DNA of 5,570 nt, from assembly GCA_003451645.1 (NCBI GenBank), contig DMER01000003.1, positions 1,880-7,449 on the forward strand, read 5' to 3'. Both the position numbers and the translations under genes were made by a program. Every line of letters starts with the position of its first letter. Positions within the stretch are counted from its first letter, which is position 1. This DNA is from Alphaproteobacteria bacterium (GTDB lineage Bacteria > Pseudomonadota > Alphaproteobacteria > Micropepsales > Micropepsaceae). The notes under the pieces are model-generated. The model saw nothing but the letters and a program-made list of their open reading frames with translations. It was not told the DNA's origin and did no database searches. Below, piece by piece: positions 4,720-5,570 of the stretch.

Positions 4720-5570
4720 ATGGCCAGCCGCAAATGGATCAGTTTCCCCAAAGTTGAAGGCATAGCTTCGCGTCAGGCCCATGCCGATCTCCCGCCCGGG
4801 ACCTACGAGCGCGAAGTTGGGCAGGAAGGCTTCTTCGGGCCTGCCGTGCATCTGCACCACAAGAACCCGCCAACCGGCTGGGTCGAGTTTGAGGGGCCAT
4901 TGCGGCCGCGCGCCTTTGATCTCAACCGTTTGGAACTTCCCCACGCCTCGCCCTGGGATGCGCCCAAGGTCTTGCAAAACCAGGCGTGCAAGATGCGCTT
5001 CTGGCGGCTCGACAGTGCCATGCCGGGCCTGGCCCGAAACGCCGATGGCGACCAATTGCTGTTCATTCATGCGGGGCAGGGGGAGCTATTCTGCGATTGG
5101 GGCCGCCTCGTCTATGAGAGTGGCGATTATATCGTTCTGCCTCGTGGGGCGATGTGGCGGCTGGCGCCCTCCGTGCCGTCCTCGATTCTAATGGTGGAGG
5201 CGACCGGGTCGCACTTTCAGTTGCCCGAGAAGGGTCTGGTGGGTCCGCACGCGATCTTCGATCCGGCCTTGCTGGACACGCCTCGGATCGATGAGCAGTT
5301 CTTGAGCCAGCAAGGGCCTGGCCGCTGGCGGGTTCAGATCAAGCGGCAAGGGCAGGTGTCGGTGGCGACCTATCCCTTCAACCCGCTTGATGCGACAGGC
5401 TGGCATGGCGATCTGGCGCCGGTGCGTTTGAATGTCCGGCACATCCGGCCCTTATTGTCCGACCGCTATCATGTTCCGCCCTCTGCGCACACGACCTTTG
5501 TCGCCGATCGCTTTGTTGTGTGCACCTTTGCGCCGCGCCCGTTCGAGAGCGATCCTGGTGCGCTCAAGGT
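4720..5570 (+). CDS. hmgA: Homogentisate 1,2-dioxygenase (3' partial)
   Basis: This iron dioxygenase opens the homogentisate ring to 4-maleylacetoacetate. The first 283 residues are visible and the frame is open at the right edge. Family features are NADGDQLLFIHAGQGELFCDWG from 107, GDYIVLPRG at 135-143 (cupin-like strands) and PFNPLDATGWHGDLAP at 219-234, matching the FDVVGWHG region of known enzymes. His251 in YHVPPS aligns by eye with the catalytic-base histidine of the human enzyme (His292). The metal ligands (two His and one Glu) lie in the C-terminal part beyond the window. The N-terminus (RKWISFPKVEGIASRQAHADLP) lacks the GFGNEF-type opening of the classic fungal/animal/Pseudomonas proteins, so it belongs to a divergent bacterial branch. 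The start has a consensus ribosome binding site, and its place 11 nt after hpd supports the function strongly. Fumarylacetoacetase and maleylacetoacetate isomerase genes might follow. Confidence 0.92.
   Translation, partial: MASRKWISFPKVEGIASRQAHADLPPGTYEREVGQEGFFGPAVHLHHKNPPTGWVEFEGPLRPRAFDLNRLELPHASPWDAPKVLQNQACKMRFWRLDSAMPGLARNADGDQLLFIHAGQGELFCDWGRLVYESGDYIVLPRGAMWRLAPSVPSSILMVEATGSHFQLPEKGLVGPHAIFDPALLDTPRIDEQFLSQQGPGRWRVQIKRQGQVSVATYPFNPLDATGWHGDLAPVRLNVRHIRPLLSDRYHVPPSAHTTFVADRFVVCTFAPRPFESDPGALK

Overview
The window reads as chromosomal DNA of a GC-rich proteobacterium. An alphaproteobacterium is most likely, judging from the style of the HPPD and prohibitin-like proteins and the codon use; this is recalled family resemblance, not a search. 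I see no RNA gene, CRISPR array, insertion sequence or phage gene. Six protein genes fill almost all of the sequence and two of them run off the ends.

Left block (2-2427, + strand): three co-directional genes for exported or membrane-anchored proteins. The first is the C-terminal part of a probable right-handed beta-helix protein, interrupted by a Pro/Gly/Tyr-rich stretch containing five tandem GYPxx-type pentapeptides. The second is an unrecognised 192-residue protein with one N-terminal membrane anchor and eight cysteines. The third is a D-alanyl-D-alanine dipeptidase of peptidase family M15 (VanX/DdpX type) with a signal peptide. The gaps (37 nt, then a 20-nt overlap) suggest one transcript. 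The theme is the cell envelope, but only the dipeptidase has a predictable reaction.

Middle (2418-3335, - strand): a 305-residue prohibitin-like SPFH/band-7 membrane protein with a strong ribosome binding site. It converges on the dipeptidase gene. The two coding regions overlap by 10 nt inside a perfect 14-bp palindrome, so both proteins end in the same Ala-Gln-Arg-stop.

Right block (3336-5570): a divergent intergenic region, then hpd (4-hydroxyphenylpyruvate dioxygenase, complete) and hmgA (homogentisate 1,2-dioxygenase, cut by the window end), 11 nt apart. These are consecutive steps of tyrosine/phenylalanine degradation: 4-hydroxyphenylpyruvate to homogentisate to maleylacetoacetate. Just upstream of hpd is a perfect 22-bp inverted repeat (ATTAGTTTCA, GA, TGAAACTAAT) overlapping a plausible promoter. 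It looks like the operator of a local repressor whose gene is not in the window, and its position argues that hpd starts at 3629 and not at the upstream in-frame ATG at 3575.

Most of the window is ordinary catabolic and envelope housekeeping. The parts most worth a second look are the hpd operator, the shared stop-codon palindrome, and the repeat-bearing beta-helix protein with its unrecognised partner. I found no convincing evidence of a wholly new multi-gene system.
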